Assembly (NCBI GenBank): GCA_027623315.1
Contig: JAQBYD010000039.1
Location: 1 to 38,086, forward strand
Length of the DNA: 38,086 nucleotides
Reading direction: 5' to 3'
Origin: Verrucomicrobiota bacterium
GTDB lineage: Bacteria; Verrucomicrobiota; Kiritimatiellia; CAJWTS01
Part shown: in pieces, positions 1-9,496 of the stretch
Layout: every line of letters begins with the position of its first letter
Numbering within the stretch: position 1 is the first letter of the stretch
Notes under the pieces: model-generated
What the model was told of the DNA's origin: nothing
Databases searched by the model: none
The model's input: the letters and a program-made list of their open reading frames with translations, nothing else
Translations under genes and position numbers: made by a program

Positions 1-67
1 CTTCGCCAATTCACAGTATGTCCATACAGTTTCATCGGCAAAGCCCCGTTTCGATCAAGCCTGACGG
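1..67. repeat. Partial copy of a dispersed palindromic repeat at the left end of the window
   Basis: Bases 1-52 match 38035-38086 in the same orientation with two differences (position 25 T versus C, position 47 C versus T). Bases 41-67 are the reverse complement of 38011-38037 with one mismatch. Putting the two ends together gives one element: a 27-bp arm, a loop of roughly 36 bases and the complementary 27-bp arm. The copy here holds the loop and the right arm but lacks most of the left arm, because the window starts inside it. It looks like a REP- or MITE-like intergenic repeat. Confidence 0.8.
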
Positions 68-339
68 GCTCTTCGCGCTCTCGCTACGAAAAAGTGTGAG
101 ATGTCCGGGCTTTAGATACGGCGGTGAGTTTACACCGTCACGCGGGGGATGGGAACGCAGAACAGCGCGGCGATGCAGGTTCGTTCCGGCAGTCGCGGCG
201 GATCGAGTTCCCGCCAGACGCAATGCATGGTATTGGCGTGGATTCGTTTGTCGGAATAAACGATTGTTATATGGGGCCTGGGTCTCTATATCCGGGTCGA
301 CATTCGGACACGCAGAACTTGGTGAGTCATGGAGGTGAC
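68..339. other. Intergenic region upstream of the PilZ gene, no gene recognised
   Basis: No reading frame here resembles a protein. It holds a small perfect hairpin at 122-137 (CGGTG, six-base loop, CACCG) and an AT-richer patch at about 247-275 that could hold a promoter for the PilZ gene, but no hexamer pair is convincing. The open frame that runs in from position 124 has low-complexity, arginine- and glycine-rich content until the PilZ domain starts, so it is treated as untranslated. Confidence 0.5.
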
Positions 340-738
340 GTGAGTACAGCGGAAGATCGACGTTGGCATCCACGGGTGCCGGAAGAAGATAAGGTTACGG
401 TGACTATCCTTGCCTCGCCGGACAGTCTCGACCTGGAGGGGCGCACCTTCTTCTGTTCGACGCGTGATATATCGGCCGGCGGCCTGAGGTTCTGCGTGCA
501 CTCGGATGTTCCGGTGGATGCAAAGTTGGAGTTGCGCGTCGAACTCGCGAGTCCGGTTGATGTCTTTACGCATGTTGGGCGGGTCGTTTGGGAGAAGGAG
601 TTGGAAGAGGACGGCTTCTTCGCTCACTACATCGGGGTTCAGTTCGTCGAGACCAAGGAGAATCGTCAGTTGGCGTGGCGGAGCATGGTGTCGAAGAAGC
701 TGAGTGCGCACGGGACTGTGGCTGACGAGGCTCCATGA
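340..738 (+). CDS. PilZ domain protein (probable cyclic-di-GMP receptor)
   Basis: The 132-residue product is a stand-alone PilZ domain. The N-terminal RRWHPR supplies the RxxxR motif and DISAGG supplies the (D/N)xSxxG motif, the two c-di-GMP-contacting elements of the family. The rest (ELRVEL, a hydrophobic run around VGRVVWEKEL, then HYIGVQF) follows the usual six-stranded barrel. I place the start at GTG 340, four bases after GGAGG at 331-335 and just before the domain; an in-frame GTG at 322 is an alternative. The frame stays open upstream to 124 but that part is not protein-like. The next gene encodes a GGDEF-type response regulator, which fits a c-di-GMP output role. The binding motifs are seen; nucleotide binding is inferred from the family. 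Confidence 0.85.
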   Translation: MSTAEDRRWHPRVPEEDKVTVTILASPDSLDLEGRTFFCSTRDISAGGLRFCVHSDVPVDAKLELRVELASPVDVFTHVGRVVWEKELEEDGFFAHYIGVQFVETKENRQLAWRSMVSKKLSAHGTVADEAP

Positions 739-834
739 CGCCCGGCCAGGGCGATCCTGAATCCCGACGTGGTGCGCGGAAGATTCACCACGGAAACGCC
801 ATGCATTTTCAGGTCTTTGTTGGGCGATAGGGTA

Positions 835-864
835 TTGCCGCTTGGGGCGCTCGTGGGGTATCCT
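835..864 (+). promoter_or_regulatory. Possible promoter of the response regulator gene
   Basis: TTGCCG (835-840) and TATCCT (859-864) are 18 bases apart and sit just before ATG 873. There is no Shine-Dalgarno sequence between the box and the ATG, so the transcript would have almost no leader. This is a weak match found by eye. Confidence 0.3.
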
Positions 865-872
865 AGTTCCTT

Positions 873-1808
873 ATGAACACAACTGGAGCAGAGCAGACTA
901 CGGTCCTTGTCTTGTCGAGCGACGAAGCGCTTCGAGGTTCTATCGAATCACTCCTGGGCGAAGCCGGCCTGAAGGGCCGCGTGGTTGAAAGTGGCCACCA
1001 GGCGCTTGATGCCGTCACCAGTCAGTACTACCCAATCGTGCTGATCGATTGGGAGACGGACGCCCTGGACGGCAAGGGGCTCTGTGACGCAATCCGTGAA
1101 TGGCCGAGTTCGGGCTACGTCTATATTCTCGCCGCGGTAGACCGTAGCCAGGCCGAGTCGATGGAACGTTCCGGCGCTGATGACTATCTCGTGAAGCCGC
1201 TGGAGAAAATCGACTTTGCGGCGCGACTTCGAGTTGCCGAACGCATCATCGGGCTGGAGCTTGCGGTTAGCGAGTCCGCCGAGGAGGTCATGCTTCTGGC
1301 GCTCGTGGATCCGGTGACGGGGGTCTATAACCGTACCTACCTTTCCCGTCAGCTGCCCCAGGAGATCAAGCGCGCCCGGCGTTACAAGCGCCCGGCATCC
1401 GTGATCCTGGCCAGCGTGGATAAGTCCGATGAGCTGCGCGAATTGCATGGACGAATCGCATGCGATGCGGCGTTGATCCACTTTGTGGACTCGGTCGGAA
1501 AGAATCTTCGCACGGGGATCGATTGGGTGGCGCGCGCGGGAGAGAATGAATTTTTGATCGTACTGCCCGAGACCCCGCCGGAGAGTGCGGAGATCCTGGC
1601 CGAGCGGCTTCGTCGCGTCGCTTCCGAAGCTTCCATTGAGCAGGAGGGGCAGACCTTCACCTACACCGTGAGTTGTGGTGTCACAGGTTTCGACCCCGAG
1701 CGCACTGAAGCGGAGGTGACGATGAGTGGCTTGCTGTCGAGTGCAGCCGAGTCCCTGAAGGCTTGTGAAGAATCCGGAACCAATTGCGTTAAGGGCGGCC
1801 GACTTTAG
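873..1808 (+). CDS. Response regulator with degenerate GGDEF domain (PleD-like)
   Basis: The protein has 311 residues. Residues about 10-125 form a receiver domain: acidic residues follow the first strand (SSDE), the phospho-acceptor is D59 in VLIDW, and the conserved lysine is in DDYLVKPL. Residues about 145-305 form a GGDEF-type domain, recognised by DPVTGVYNRTYL near its start and the late YTVSCGVTGF strand. The signature loop at residues 223-227 reads GENEF instead of GG(D/E)EF, so the second glycine and the metal-binding acidic residue are both changed. The domain may be catalytically weak or inactive and serve as a GTP or protein-binding module. It follows a PilZ gene and precedes the large envelope operon by 46 bases, which suggests it regulates that system. 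Family assignment is firm; lack of activity is inference. Confidence 0.88.
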   Translation: MNTTGAEQTTVLVLSSDEALRGSIESLLGEAGLKGRVVESGHQALDAVTSQYYPIVLIDWETDALDGKGLCDAIREWPSSGYVYILAAVDRSQAESMERSGADDYLVKPLEKIDFAARLRVAERIIGLELAVSESAEEVMLLALVDPVTGVYNRTYLSRQLPQEIKRARRYKRPASVILASVDKSDELRELHGRIACDAALIHFVDSVGKNLRTGIDWVARAGENEFLIVLPETPPESAEILAERLRRVASEASIEQEGQTFTYTVSCGVTGFDPERTEAEVTMSGLLSSAAESLKACEESGTNCVKGGRL

Positions 1809-1854
1809 CTGCCCCGGGATGAGTCCCGAAATGCGGGTGTGGGATGGGCTGGCG

Positions 1855-4800
1855 ATGACACATACCCGTACGATTCAGCTGGGGCGGTTGCTGCTCTGCA
1901 TACTCTGCGGACTTTGGATGCCTGTGCTCCTCGAGGCGGCCGCATTGGACGAAGCGCGGACGCATTACGACGCCGGGCGATTCTCCGAAGCCTACGAATC
2001 CCTGCTGATCGAACTCGACAGCGTGAATCCCGAACCGGCCGCCGTAGCGCTGGCGTTGGAGTCGCTGCTTGCCCAGGGGCGCATTTTGAAAGCCGGCGAA
2101 GTCGCGTCGCGTCGCGTTGAGACGATTCACGGAGATGGGGCTGACGCGATCCGGGCGAACGCGGAGTCTTTCTACTACGCCGGCCGGGTTGCCGAGTTGA
2201 CCGGCGACCGGAGCCGCGCCGTATCCCGATACGGCGTCTACATATCTCACAGCACGGGCAAATCCGACACTCGACGGAATGCGTTGCTCTACCTGCTGGA
2301 ACACGAACCGACGTTCGCGTTGTACCGGTCGTATGTCTCCCTCGCCGGGCGTACGCCCGATACCCGCCTGGTTGGGGCTGACGTGGCTCAGCAGCAACTG
2401 CGCCGCGGCTTCAAGGACTTCGCCGACCTTACTCGCTACCTGTTGCAGCTGTACCCTTCCGCCTTCGATGCGCGACGCATCATTCCTCGACTGCAGGCGG
2501 GGCTGGATGCGAGGGAGCTTTCGGAGGCCGAGCGCGCCGCCCTGGATAAGCTCATGCGTCCGATCGCCGCTCGGGAGTCGGATGACCGACGGGATTGGCA
2601 GGAGATCCATGACGGCCTGTCGCGCTGGGTGGCGAATGACATTCGTTTCGAGATCCTGTGTCGAGTTCAAGAGTCGAGCGATCGGTTGCCCCTGGAGACT
2701 CTCAGGCCGCACGCCGCGGCCGCGGCGCGCCTGGAGCCGGATCGCGTTCCGGCGGCAGCCGCTCGCCTGTGCGGATATGAGCCAATTTACTCGGCGACCG
2801 GGTCGCCGCAAATCTATGCGGTCTTCCTCGACGCTGCACTGGGGGTTCCGGCTGCGTTTCGATTGTCGCCGGAGCAAATCCAGGGCTTTCTGGCGACGTA
2901 CCGCCGTCTCGGGGCGACGGGAGCGGACCTCGACGGTCGGCTGGCCATCGCCGTGAGGAGTCAGGGCGCGAACATCGCCGCGCGGCGCACCGTGATGGAG
3001 CCGTTCCGTGCAGTGGCGGGTGCGCTATCCATCCGCGCGCTGCTGGACGGACTGGATGCGGAGGCGCGCGCCGCGGAGGTCGCGTGGGTGATGCAGGCGC
3101 GGCCCGCCGCGGAGCGTGTTGCGGTGGATGTCGCGCACCTGCCGATGGCTATTGCCGCGGGCGAGAAGGAGAAGGTCAAGGCTGCGGTGACAAGGATTTT
3201 GGGTGGGCAACGCCCATTGCTCGTGCATCTGGGCGCCCTGCAGGCAAGCTGGCTGGGAGCAACGCAGCTCACGGTCGACGAGCGGGTGAGCGCGCTACGG
3301 GCTGCGTTCGCGACCCAGGCCGTCTGCCCCGCGCTGAGCACCGTGCTCGCGTCGGTCGCGTTTGGCAAGGCGGGCGTGGCGGAGTGGGAGAAGGGGATCG
3401 CAGAGCTGAAGGACTCCGGAGCCTTCAAGGCCCTGCTGGGTGCATATCAAGCGGCGCTTGCCGAGAGGGCGGCCGTCGATCCCGCGAGGCAGCACTGGGA
3501 GTTCCTTGCCAAGTATCCTGGACAGCGCGCCGTTGCCAAGATCGCGGCGACGGGGATCTCGGCCGATGCGCGTGCGTTCCTGAAATCGATCGAGGGCGTC
3601 GTGCCCGGCAGCGCTGCGCAGGCGACCAACAGCACGCTCATCGCGGCGTGGGAGATCTGCGAACAGCATCGCCGCGAGGTTGCACACGATGCGGCGGCGC
3701 TCGGGGAATGGGGACGCACCTGGGTAGCCCGGCTCGCAACCGGTCCGACGTACCAACTGGCGGCGGAGTCTGCGGTCGCGGCGGGGATGGATCTGGCGGC
3801 ATCCTATGCCGCCGCGATTGAGCGCGGCGCCGCGATGAATCCGAAGCTGCTGTGGCGGCTGGCGGGCATGGATCAGCTTGGAGTCGGACTGCCGTATTTC
3901 ATACCCGTTCCCACGGCGGCGCTTCATGAAAAGAATCTGTACCAGAAGCTGATCCCGAAGCGACCCCAGTGGCGCATGGCGGGTGGCCCGGAGTTCTTTG
4001 CCGACTTGATGTGGCAGTATGCGCAGAGCGGGGTAGAGCACACGGGCGAGTTCGACAGAATCAAGACCATGGCTAAATGTCACTGGCAATATGTCCGGAT
4101 CGGAAACCCCGTCAAGCAAAGCCAGGTGCTCGCGGCGATCCTGGCCGAGGTCGAGCGCGAAGCCACGTCGACGCGTATCAATTATCTGAATCTCCTGATC
4201 GACAACTCCCGGGATGCCACCGATGACGTGACCCTTCAGAGGCTGCCGGGTCTGTATCACGAGTTGAATCGCTTCACTCGTCCGCGCGCGACCGTTTTCA
4301 CCTATGTCCGCGAGAACCTGGATTACTGGCAGAAGGATCCGGAGGCACCCGAGGATAAGCGCGCAGCAGCGGCGACGTTGGACGATGCGGTGGTGTCGCA
4401 GATTATCCTCGGACTTGGCAGTCGCGCTGAGGTCCTGATCAAGCAGGATCGCGTCGCGCCCGCGCGAGTTTGGTTGCTGAGGAACATCGGGCAGAACGAT
4501 TGGCGCCGCGTCAGCGAGCGAATCGTACCGTACGCCAGTCTTGCCATATTCGATGGTCTGCCGGGCGCCGCGGCCGCGGCGACTGCGTTGATTCCAGACC
4601 GGTTTAACGCCAACGTGGTTCCGGTGCTGGACGCGCTGGAGGCAAACGGGGGGGATGAATTGAGTTACGTCCTGCTCGGGGCACTCGGTGAACGTGGCGC
4701 GGCTTTTGACTGGTTGAGTAAGACGGTTAATGAGCGCATGGAGCGTATTGCCTCCGGCCTCGATATCATTCCAGTACACGAGAACGACCCGATGTATCCG

Positions 4801-7800
4801 CTGCACAAGGCCGCCCGTGCGATGAAGGGCGGGAGCACGGGGCAGGCGTGGCTGCTGACGCGCGGTCACCTCGACCGGCTTACGGCCAACTGGAAGGATC
4901 TAAACCGCGACTACGTGGTATGGGCCCTGGAGCAGATGCGCAAGCGGCAGTTCTATGAGCAAGGAGTCGCCCTTGCGTCCGATATTCTTCTCGCCGAAGG
5001 CATCGACAGTGCGGACCGCGCAGCGGTGTCTTTGATCCGCGGCGATCTTTTTCGCGATCTGCGCAACTACGATGCGGCGCGAATTGAGTACCAGGCGTTG
5101 CGTGACAACAAAGAAATTGCGGACAGCGAGGCGGCCAGGCAGGCACACTATCGCATTATCGAGATGATGATCGATGCGCGCGCCTACGATAATGCCGAGC
5201 CGCTGCTGGAGCGCTTACTGGATGCGCCGGATGCAGACGCGCGAGCGGAGGCCTGGTTTTTAAAGGCACGGATCGCCTTTCTGCAGGAGGACTATGAGGG
5301 CAGCAAGCAGGACATCGACCATGCCCTCTCACTCGCACCGGCGCACGCCGAGGCGCTGTTGCTGGATGGGGAGTTGCGTCTGCACCGTGAGCGTGGACTC
5401 GAGGAGGTCGAGATCCGACTTGGCGAGAAGCAATTGCGCCGGGTGCTGGTGCCGGGTCGTCCGCTTCGATTGACCCTGGCGGACCGCAGCCTGGTGATCG
5501 CGCGACATGGAAAGCAGGTGCCGGTGTTGGTCACGACCGATCCCGGTGGCGACCGCGAGCGCCTGGTGCTGTTTCCTTCTGCAGGTAACAAGACCTCTTT
5601 CTCGGGCGTCCTCTCCACCCAAATGGGCCCGGCAGAGCGGGATAGCGGGCGCATCGATATCCTTGGGAATGATCGCATTCGCTACGAGATCGCGCCGGAC
5701 TTCCGGGCGCAATTCAAGCTGGAGTACGGCCCCAAGGATCTTGAGGTGAAATCCGACGCGAAGCTGGTAGCCAGCGCGGGCATGATTCTGAGTGAGGCGC
5801 AGCTAGAGCGTCTGCGCATGGAGCGCACGCTCGGGTCGGCGATGAATCGCCGCGAGGGAATGCAGCGGGAGTTCAGCACGACGGTGCGGCCCGGGAATCC
5901 GATCTACGTCCAGGTGAGCGACAAGGACCGCAACGTGTCCGTGGGAGCCGACAAGGTGCAGGTCAACGTCGAGACGTCTTCCGGCGACAAGCTGAGAGTC
6001 GATTTGGAAGAGACGACGCCGATGAGCGCCGTCTTCCGTGGCGAGATCACATCCGGCATCCCATTTGCCCGGGCGTCCGTCTCGGACAGCGTTGAAGGCA
6101 ACGATCCCAACGCCGTGATCTCATCCGTGCGCGAGGGCCGCTGGGAGAGTGAGGCGGATGGCGTGGCTCCCAAGTGGATCCAGATCGACACGATGACATC
6201 GCACGAGGTGGGTTCGGCCATGGTTGCGCTTTTGAATGCGAAGGACGTGTCGCGCGTCGGTGTCAAAGCTTCCTTGAGCGGCGCGCCCCAGACCATTGCC
6301 GAATTTCCGGAACCCGAGATTTCCGATCAACTCTGGCTGCAGGCCGCTCCGCTGGCGGCGGGAATCGACGTTGGCGCCGTGCGGGCCTGTGTGGGCGGTG
6401 TGCCGCCCATGTTTGGCCGGCACTTGTTTCAGCGAAAGACCGGGACCGTATTGAAGAAGGTTGCGGACCCGGGCGTACAGCCTGCTGACGTGGTGTTTGA
6501 TGGGCACGAAGGCGGCGTGGCCGTTCGATTGTCGGGTGTCTTCCACGTCTCGGGGGCCATCGAACGCTCGATTCGGTGCGAGGGGCTTTCGACGACAGCC
6601 TGGGCCCGCATCCTGATCGACGAGGAGATCGTGTTTGAGCGCCGCGCCGGGGAGGCGACCGGGCTCGCCGGGGTGTTGCCGGTTGCAATGCCTGAGGGCG
6701 CGCACTCCCTGGAATTGCTACTCGTCTCTCCCGAGCCCTTAAAGCAGCCCGTCGTACCAGGCTGGCAGGCTGACACGTTCGAGCCCTTTGCCGCGGCATG
6801 GTTCTCGGTAGCCACGACCCCGCTGCTGGCGAAGTCCCTGAGTCCGAACGCTACGATCGCACGTACCGAAACTGGATTCACGCTATCGATGCGGGACCCC
6901 AGACGGTATCGAAAGATGGAGTGGGACTTTGAAGCATTCGAGGGATTGCAGATCGCCGTCAGCGCTACCGAGATTCGGGACTCCACGAATGGAGTTGTCA
7001 TTCCGGTAGCGCAGGATTTCACGATGGGTCTTCGCAATGACGTTTTGGAGATCGCATCGGGTGATCGCGTGACGCTGTCGTATCACGATGAGAAACGCCT
7101 GAGTGAAGAGAATCCCCTTCTCGTGACGACCCTTGACGCGGCCTATGCAAACGGAACCATCGCCCTGGCCATGGAGGTGGTGCGGGAGTCCTCTGATGGA
7201 GAAAAGGACCTGAGCTACTACGAGGTGCAGAGATGCCGTCGCGGGGACACGCTGCAGGTCCTGGTCACGGATCTCGACGAAGACCAGTCCGCCAAGTCAG
7301 ACACGATCGAGTTGGTCGCCAGGACCGCTTCGGGTGAGCAGGTCGTGCTCACGGCGATCGAGGACAACCCCGCGAATCCTGCGGAGGGCGAGGATGGCAT
7401 TCATACGGGGCGTTTCCGCGCGGTGTTAAGGCTCGGCGACGCGACCGGGGGGCATACGATCATGCTCAATGCCGGGGAGTTGTTGACGGTGTCCTACCTC
7501 GACAAGGAAAATCTTGATCCGGGTGTGCCCGTGCGCCGGGAGTCCGAAGTGGTTGAAGCGGGCAGCAGTACGCCCGCATTGTTCATCATTCCGCAGAACA
7601 TGACCATGGGCATCAACGGAAGTCCCGAAGCCGCGGCATCGTTGGCGAGGCTCTTGCGTAAGTCCTACAACCGCGGCCGCACCAATCTGCAGGTCTGGGC
7701 CACCGCGCCCATGAATTGGTACGGCGACATCGCCGAGAAACCGGAGGAGCTGTGGCTTCCAGACTTGATTATGCGCCAGCGCTACCGGACCAGCCTGGAC

Positions 7801-9489
7801 GCCCGGCTGCAGATCAGGGTGATTCATCCGGCCGCGGCGCTGCACGCGCAGAGCCAGTTCCGTCACGTCAAAATCGTTACGCAGGCCGAACGCGAAGACG
7901 CTGCCGCGGACGGGCGCGAGCCTCGTGAACGGAAACTGAGCCTGCGATTGATGGATATGGGAAACGGCATTTTCGGCACATCGCTTGGTTTTGAGATTGG
8001 TCACGAGGCGGAAGCGGTTGTCGAAGCGACCAATGCCCTGGCCGGGGAGATGGGTGCGCCGATGGAACCGGGCACGGAGATGACCGAGGAGGCCATGCTC
8101 GAGGAATCCGATGCGGATGAGATACCCGCCATGACTGGCGATGGGTCCCCCGAGATGGAGTCGAGTCGGTACCGCGTGCTGGTGAGCGCGGATGATGTGA
8201 TCCATCTCAGGATTGACGACTCGGAGGGCAACCCGATGGTCGAAAAGGAGGTCGAGGTTGCCTCCGACGCCTTTGTCGAGCTTCTCGAGCGCTCCTTCGT
8301 CGCACGGGATCGCTACGTGCACCTCGGCGAAGCCTTCCATGTCCGCGTACGCGACACCGACCAGGACCGGACTGCCGATCGGGACACCATTCAAGTGAAA
8401 GCGCAAACGGCTTCGGGGCGTTCTGTAGAGTTCGAGATTAGCGAAACCTTTGCGCGTTCCGGGATCTTTGAGGGGAAACTGTTAACCGCGCCGCTGCGCG
8501 TCGCGCCGCCGGCCGCGGGGCAACACGACGAAACCGTTGAGTCGAAGGCCGTCTCGCTAATGGTGCTTCCCGGCGAAGAGGTGTCGATGGAGTACAACGA
8601 CGTGCGCAATGTATCGGTCGCAAGGCCGCGCGCGGTTAAGGAGTACGGCTCGGTTCGTCATGGCGCAGACGGCGGCATCGCGGCGTTCTCTAAGCGGTTT
8701 GAGGACGCTGAGATGGCCGTCAAGACGAGTTTCCTGATGGCTGAATCCCTGTTCGAGATGGCGAAGGATCAGAGGAAGCTCCGGCGTGAGGACAAGGCGT
8801 CAGCCCTGATCGCGCAGGGCCGCGAGGTGCTTGAAGAGGCGCTGCGAGATTTTCCGGAGACCAGCCTGGTGGTTCGTGGTGAGTTCCTGCTGGCCAACCT
8901 CGCCGAAGAGTTGGGGCAGTACGACGAAGCCATTCGACGCTACTCCGATGTGAGTAGTTCCTGGCCCGATAGCGAGTACGCTCCGCGTGCGCTGTTCAAA
9001 AAGGCGCTGTGCCTGGAGAAGCAGGGCGAGCCCGAACAGGCGTTGGAGGAGTATGTCCGGCTGACGTACCTCTATAAGCGACACGACTTGGCCGCGGACG
9101 CGGTGGTGCGGCTGGCGTCGTATTACTATAAGCAAAAGCGCTACGAGATCTCGGCCGAGATATTCACGAAATTTCAGCACAACAATCCGGAGCATCGGCT
9201 GGCGGCCAAGGCCTTGACCCTGGCAGGGCTGAGTCATATGAAAGGCGAAGCCTTCGATCGTGCGATGGAGGTGTTTGAGGCTGTTGTGCAGGCCTATCCG
9301 GATGAGAAAGCGGTACGTTCGGAGGCGATGTATTGGCTGGGGGACAGCGCGATCGAGGCGCGCGCGTATGCAGACGCTTACCGGGCGTTCAAGCAGCTCA
9401 CATGGGACTACCCGGAGACCAAGTGGGCGAAGATGGCGCGGGGCAGAATGACAGAGAACGTGCTGCTGAATGCGGCGGATACGGAGTAG
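1855..9489 (+). CDS. Giant secreted TPR protein with Ig-like and PA14-like modules
   Basis: The start is put at ATG 1855 (2,544 residues), because it gives a good signal peptide (basic n-region, LLLCILCGLWMPVLL, then EAAA). The frame is open back to 1765 but overlaps the previous gene. Residues about 30-200 and 1050-1180 contain TPR-like helical pairs, and residues about 2280-2544 carry clear TPRs of the YbgF/BamD type (for example GQYDEAIRRYSDV and YPDEKAVRSEAMYWLGDS). Between them are at least three related beta units near residues 1343-1405, 1792-1875 and 2155-2249. Each has a D-rich turn (VSDKDRN, VTDLDEDQ, VRDTDQDR), a conserved SSGD or ASG strand and an F-x-G ending. Residues about 1541-1658 look PA14-like (WARILIDEE, MPEGAHSLELL). 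It probably forms an extracytoplasmic scaffold. It is seven bases from the next gene and heads the ExbBD operon. Confidence 0.85.
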   Translation: MTHTRTIQLGRLLLCILCGLWMPVLLEAAALDEARTHYDAGRFSEAYESLLIELDSVNPEPAAVALALESLLAQGRILKAGEVASRRVETIHGDGADAIRANAESFYYAGRVAELTGDRSRAVSRYGVYISHSTGKSDTRRNALLYLLEHEPTFALYRSYVSLAGRTPDTRLVGADVAQQQLRRGFKDFADLTRYLLQLYPSAFDARRIIPRLQAGLDARELSEAERAALDKLMRPIAARESDDRRDWQEIHDGLSRWVANDIRFEILCRVQESSDRLPLETLRPHAAAAARLEPDRVPAAAARLCGYEPIYSATGSPQIYAVFLDAALGVPAAFRLSPEQIQGFLATYRRLGATGADLDGRLAIAVRSQGANIAARRTVMEPFRAVAGALSIRALLDGLDAEARAAEVAWVMQARPAAERVAVDVAHLPMAIAAGEKEKVKAAVTRILGGQRPLLVHLGALQASWLGATQLTVDERVSALRAAFATQAVCPALSTVLASVAFGKAGVAEWEKGIAELKDSGAFKALLGAYQAALAERAAVDPARQHWEFLAKYPGQRAVAKIAATGISADARAFLKSIEGVVPGSAAQATNSTLIAAWEICEQHRREVAHDAAALGEWGRTWVARLATGPTYQLAAESAVAAGMDLAASYAAAIERGAAMNPKLLWRLAGMDQLGVGLPYFIPVPTAALHEKNLYQKLIPKRPQWRMAGGPEFFADLMWQYAQSGVEHTGEFDRIKTMAKCHWQYVRIGNPVKQSQVLAAILAEVEREATSTRINYLNLLIDNSRDATDDVTLQRLPGLYHELNRFTRPRATVFTYVRENLDYWQKDPEAPEDKRAAAATLDDAVVSQIILGLGSRAEVLIKQDRVAPARVWLLRNIGQNDWRRVSERIVPYASLAIFDGLPGAAAAATALIPDRFNANVVPVLDALEANGGDELSYVLLGALGERGAAFDWLSKTVNERMERIASGLDIIPVHENDPMYPLHKAARAMKGGSTGQAWLLTRGHLDRLTANWKDLNRDYVVWALEQMRKRQFYEQGVALASDILLAEGIDSADRAAVSLIRGDLFRDLRNYDAARIEYQALRDNKEIADSEAARQAHYRIIEMMIDARAYDNAEPLLERLLDAPDADARAEAWFLKARIAFLQEDYEGSKQDIDHALSLAPAHAEALLLDGELRLHRERGLEEVEIRLGEKQLRRVLVPGRPLRLTLADRSLVIARHGKQVPVLVTTDPGGDRERLVLFPSAGNKTSFSGVLSTQMGPAERDSGRIDILGNDRIRYEIAPDFRAQFKLEYGPKDLEVKSDAKLVASAGMILSEAQLERLRMERTLGSAMNRREGMQREFSTTVRPGNPIYVQVSDKDRNVSVGADKVQVNVETSSGDKLRVDLEETTPMSAVFRGEITSGIPFARASVSDSVEGNDPNAVISSVREGRWESEADGVAPKWIQIDTMTSHEVGSAMVALLNAKDVSRVGVKASLSGAPQTIAEFPEPEISDQLWLQAAPLAAGIDVGAVRACVGGVPPMFGRHLFQRKTGTVLKKVADPGVQPADVVFDGHEGGVAVRLSGVFHVSGAIERSIRCEGLSTTAWARILIDEEIVFERRAGEATGLAGVLPVAMPEGAHSLELLLVSPEPLKQPVVPGWQADTFEPFAAAWFSVATTPLLAKSLSPNATIARTETGFTLSMRDPRRYRKMEWDFEAFEGLQIAVSATEIRDSTNGVVIPVAQDFTMGLRNDVLEIASGDRVTLSYHDEKRLSEENPLLVTTLDAAYANGTIALAMEVVRESSDGEKDLSYYEVQRCRRGDTLQVLVTDLDEDQSAKSDTIELVARTASGEQVVLTAIEDNPANPAEGEDGIHTGRFRAVLRLGDATGGHTIMLNAGELLTVSYLDKENLDPGVPVRRESEVVEAGSSTPALFIIPQNMTMGINGSPEAAASLARLLRKSYNRGRTNLQVWATAPMNWYGDIAEKPEELWLPDLIMRQRYRTSLDARLQIRVIHPAAALHAQSQFRHVKIVTQAEREDAAADGREPRERKLSLRLMDMGNGIFGTSLGFEIGHEAEAVVEATNALAGEMGAPMEPGTEMTEEAMLEESDADEIPAMTGDGSPEMESSRYRVLVSADDVIHLRIDDSEGNPMVEKEVEVASDAFVELLERSFVARDRYVHLGEAFHVRVRDTDQDRTADRDTIQVKAQTASGRSVEFEISETFARSGIFEGKLLTAPLRVAPPAAGQHDETVESKAVSLMVLPGEEVSMEYNDVRNVSVARPRAVKEYGSVRHGADGGIAAFSKRFEDAEMAVKTSFLMAESLFEMAKDQRKLRREDKASALIAQGREVLEEALRDFPETSLVVRGEFLLANLAEELGQYDEAIRRYSDVSSSWPDSEYAPRALFKKALCLEKQGEPEQALEEYVRLTYLYKRHDLAADAVVRLASYYYKQKRYEISAEIFTKFQHNNPEHRLAAKALTLAGLSHMKGEAFDRAMEVFEAVVQAYPDEKAVRSEAMYWLGDSAIEARAYADAYRAFKQLTWDYPETKWAKMARGRMTENVLLNAADTE

Positions 9490-9496
9490 GCGCGGC

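Noticed and set aside
124..339. N-terminal extension of the PilZ protein
   Set aside because: The residues before GTG 340 are low-complexity and not protein-like, and a ribosome-binding site sits directly before GTG 340.
1789..4869. Long minus-strand open frames of up to about 520 codons opposite the giant TPR gene
   Set aside because: They lie fully antisense to a protein with clear domains, have arginine- and histidine-rich content and no recognisable motif; long antisense frames are expected in GC-rich DNA.
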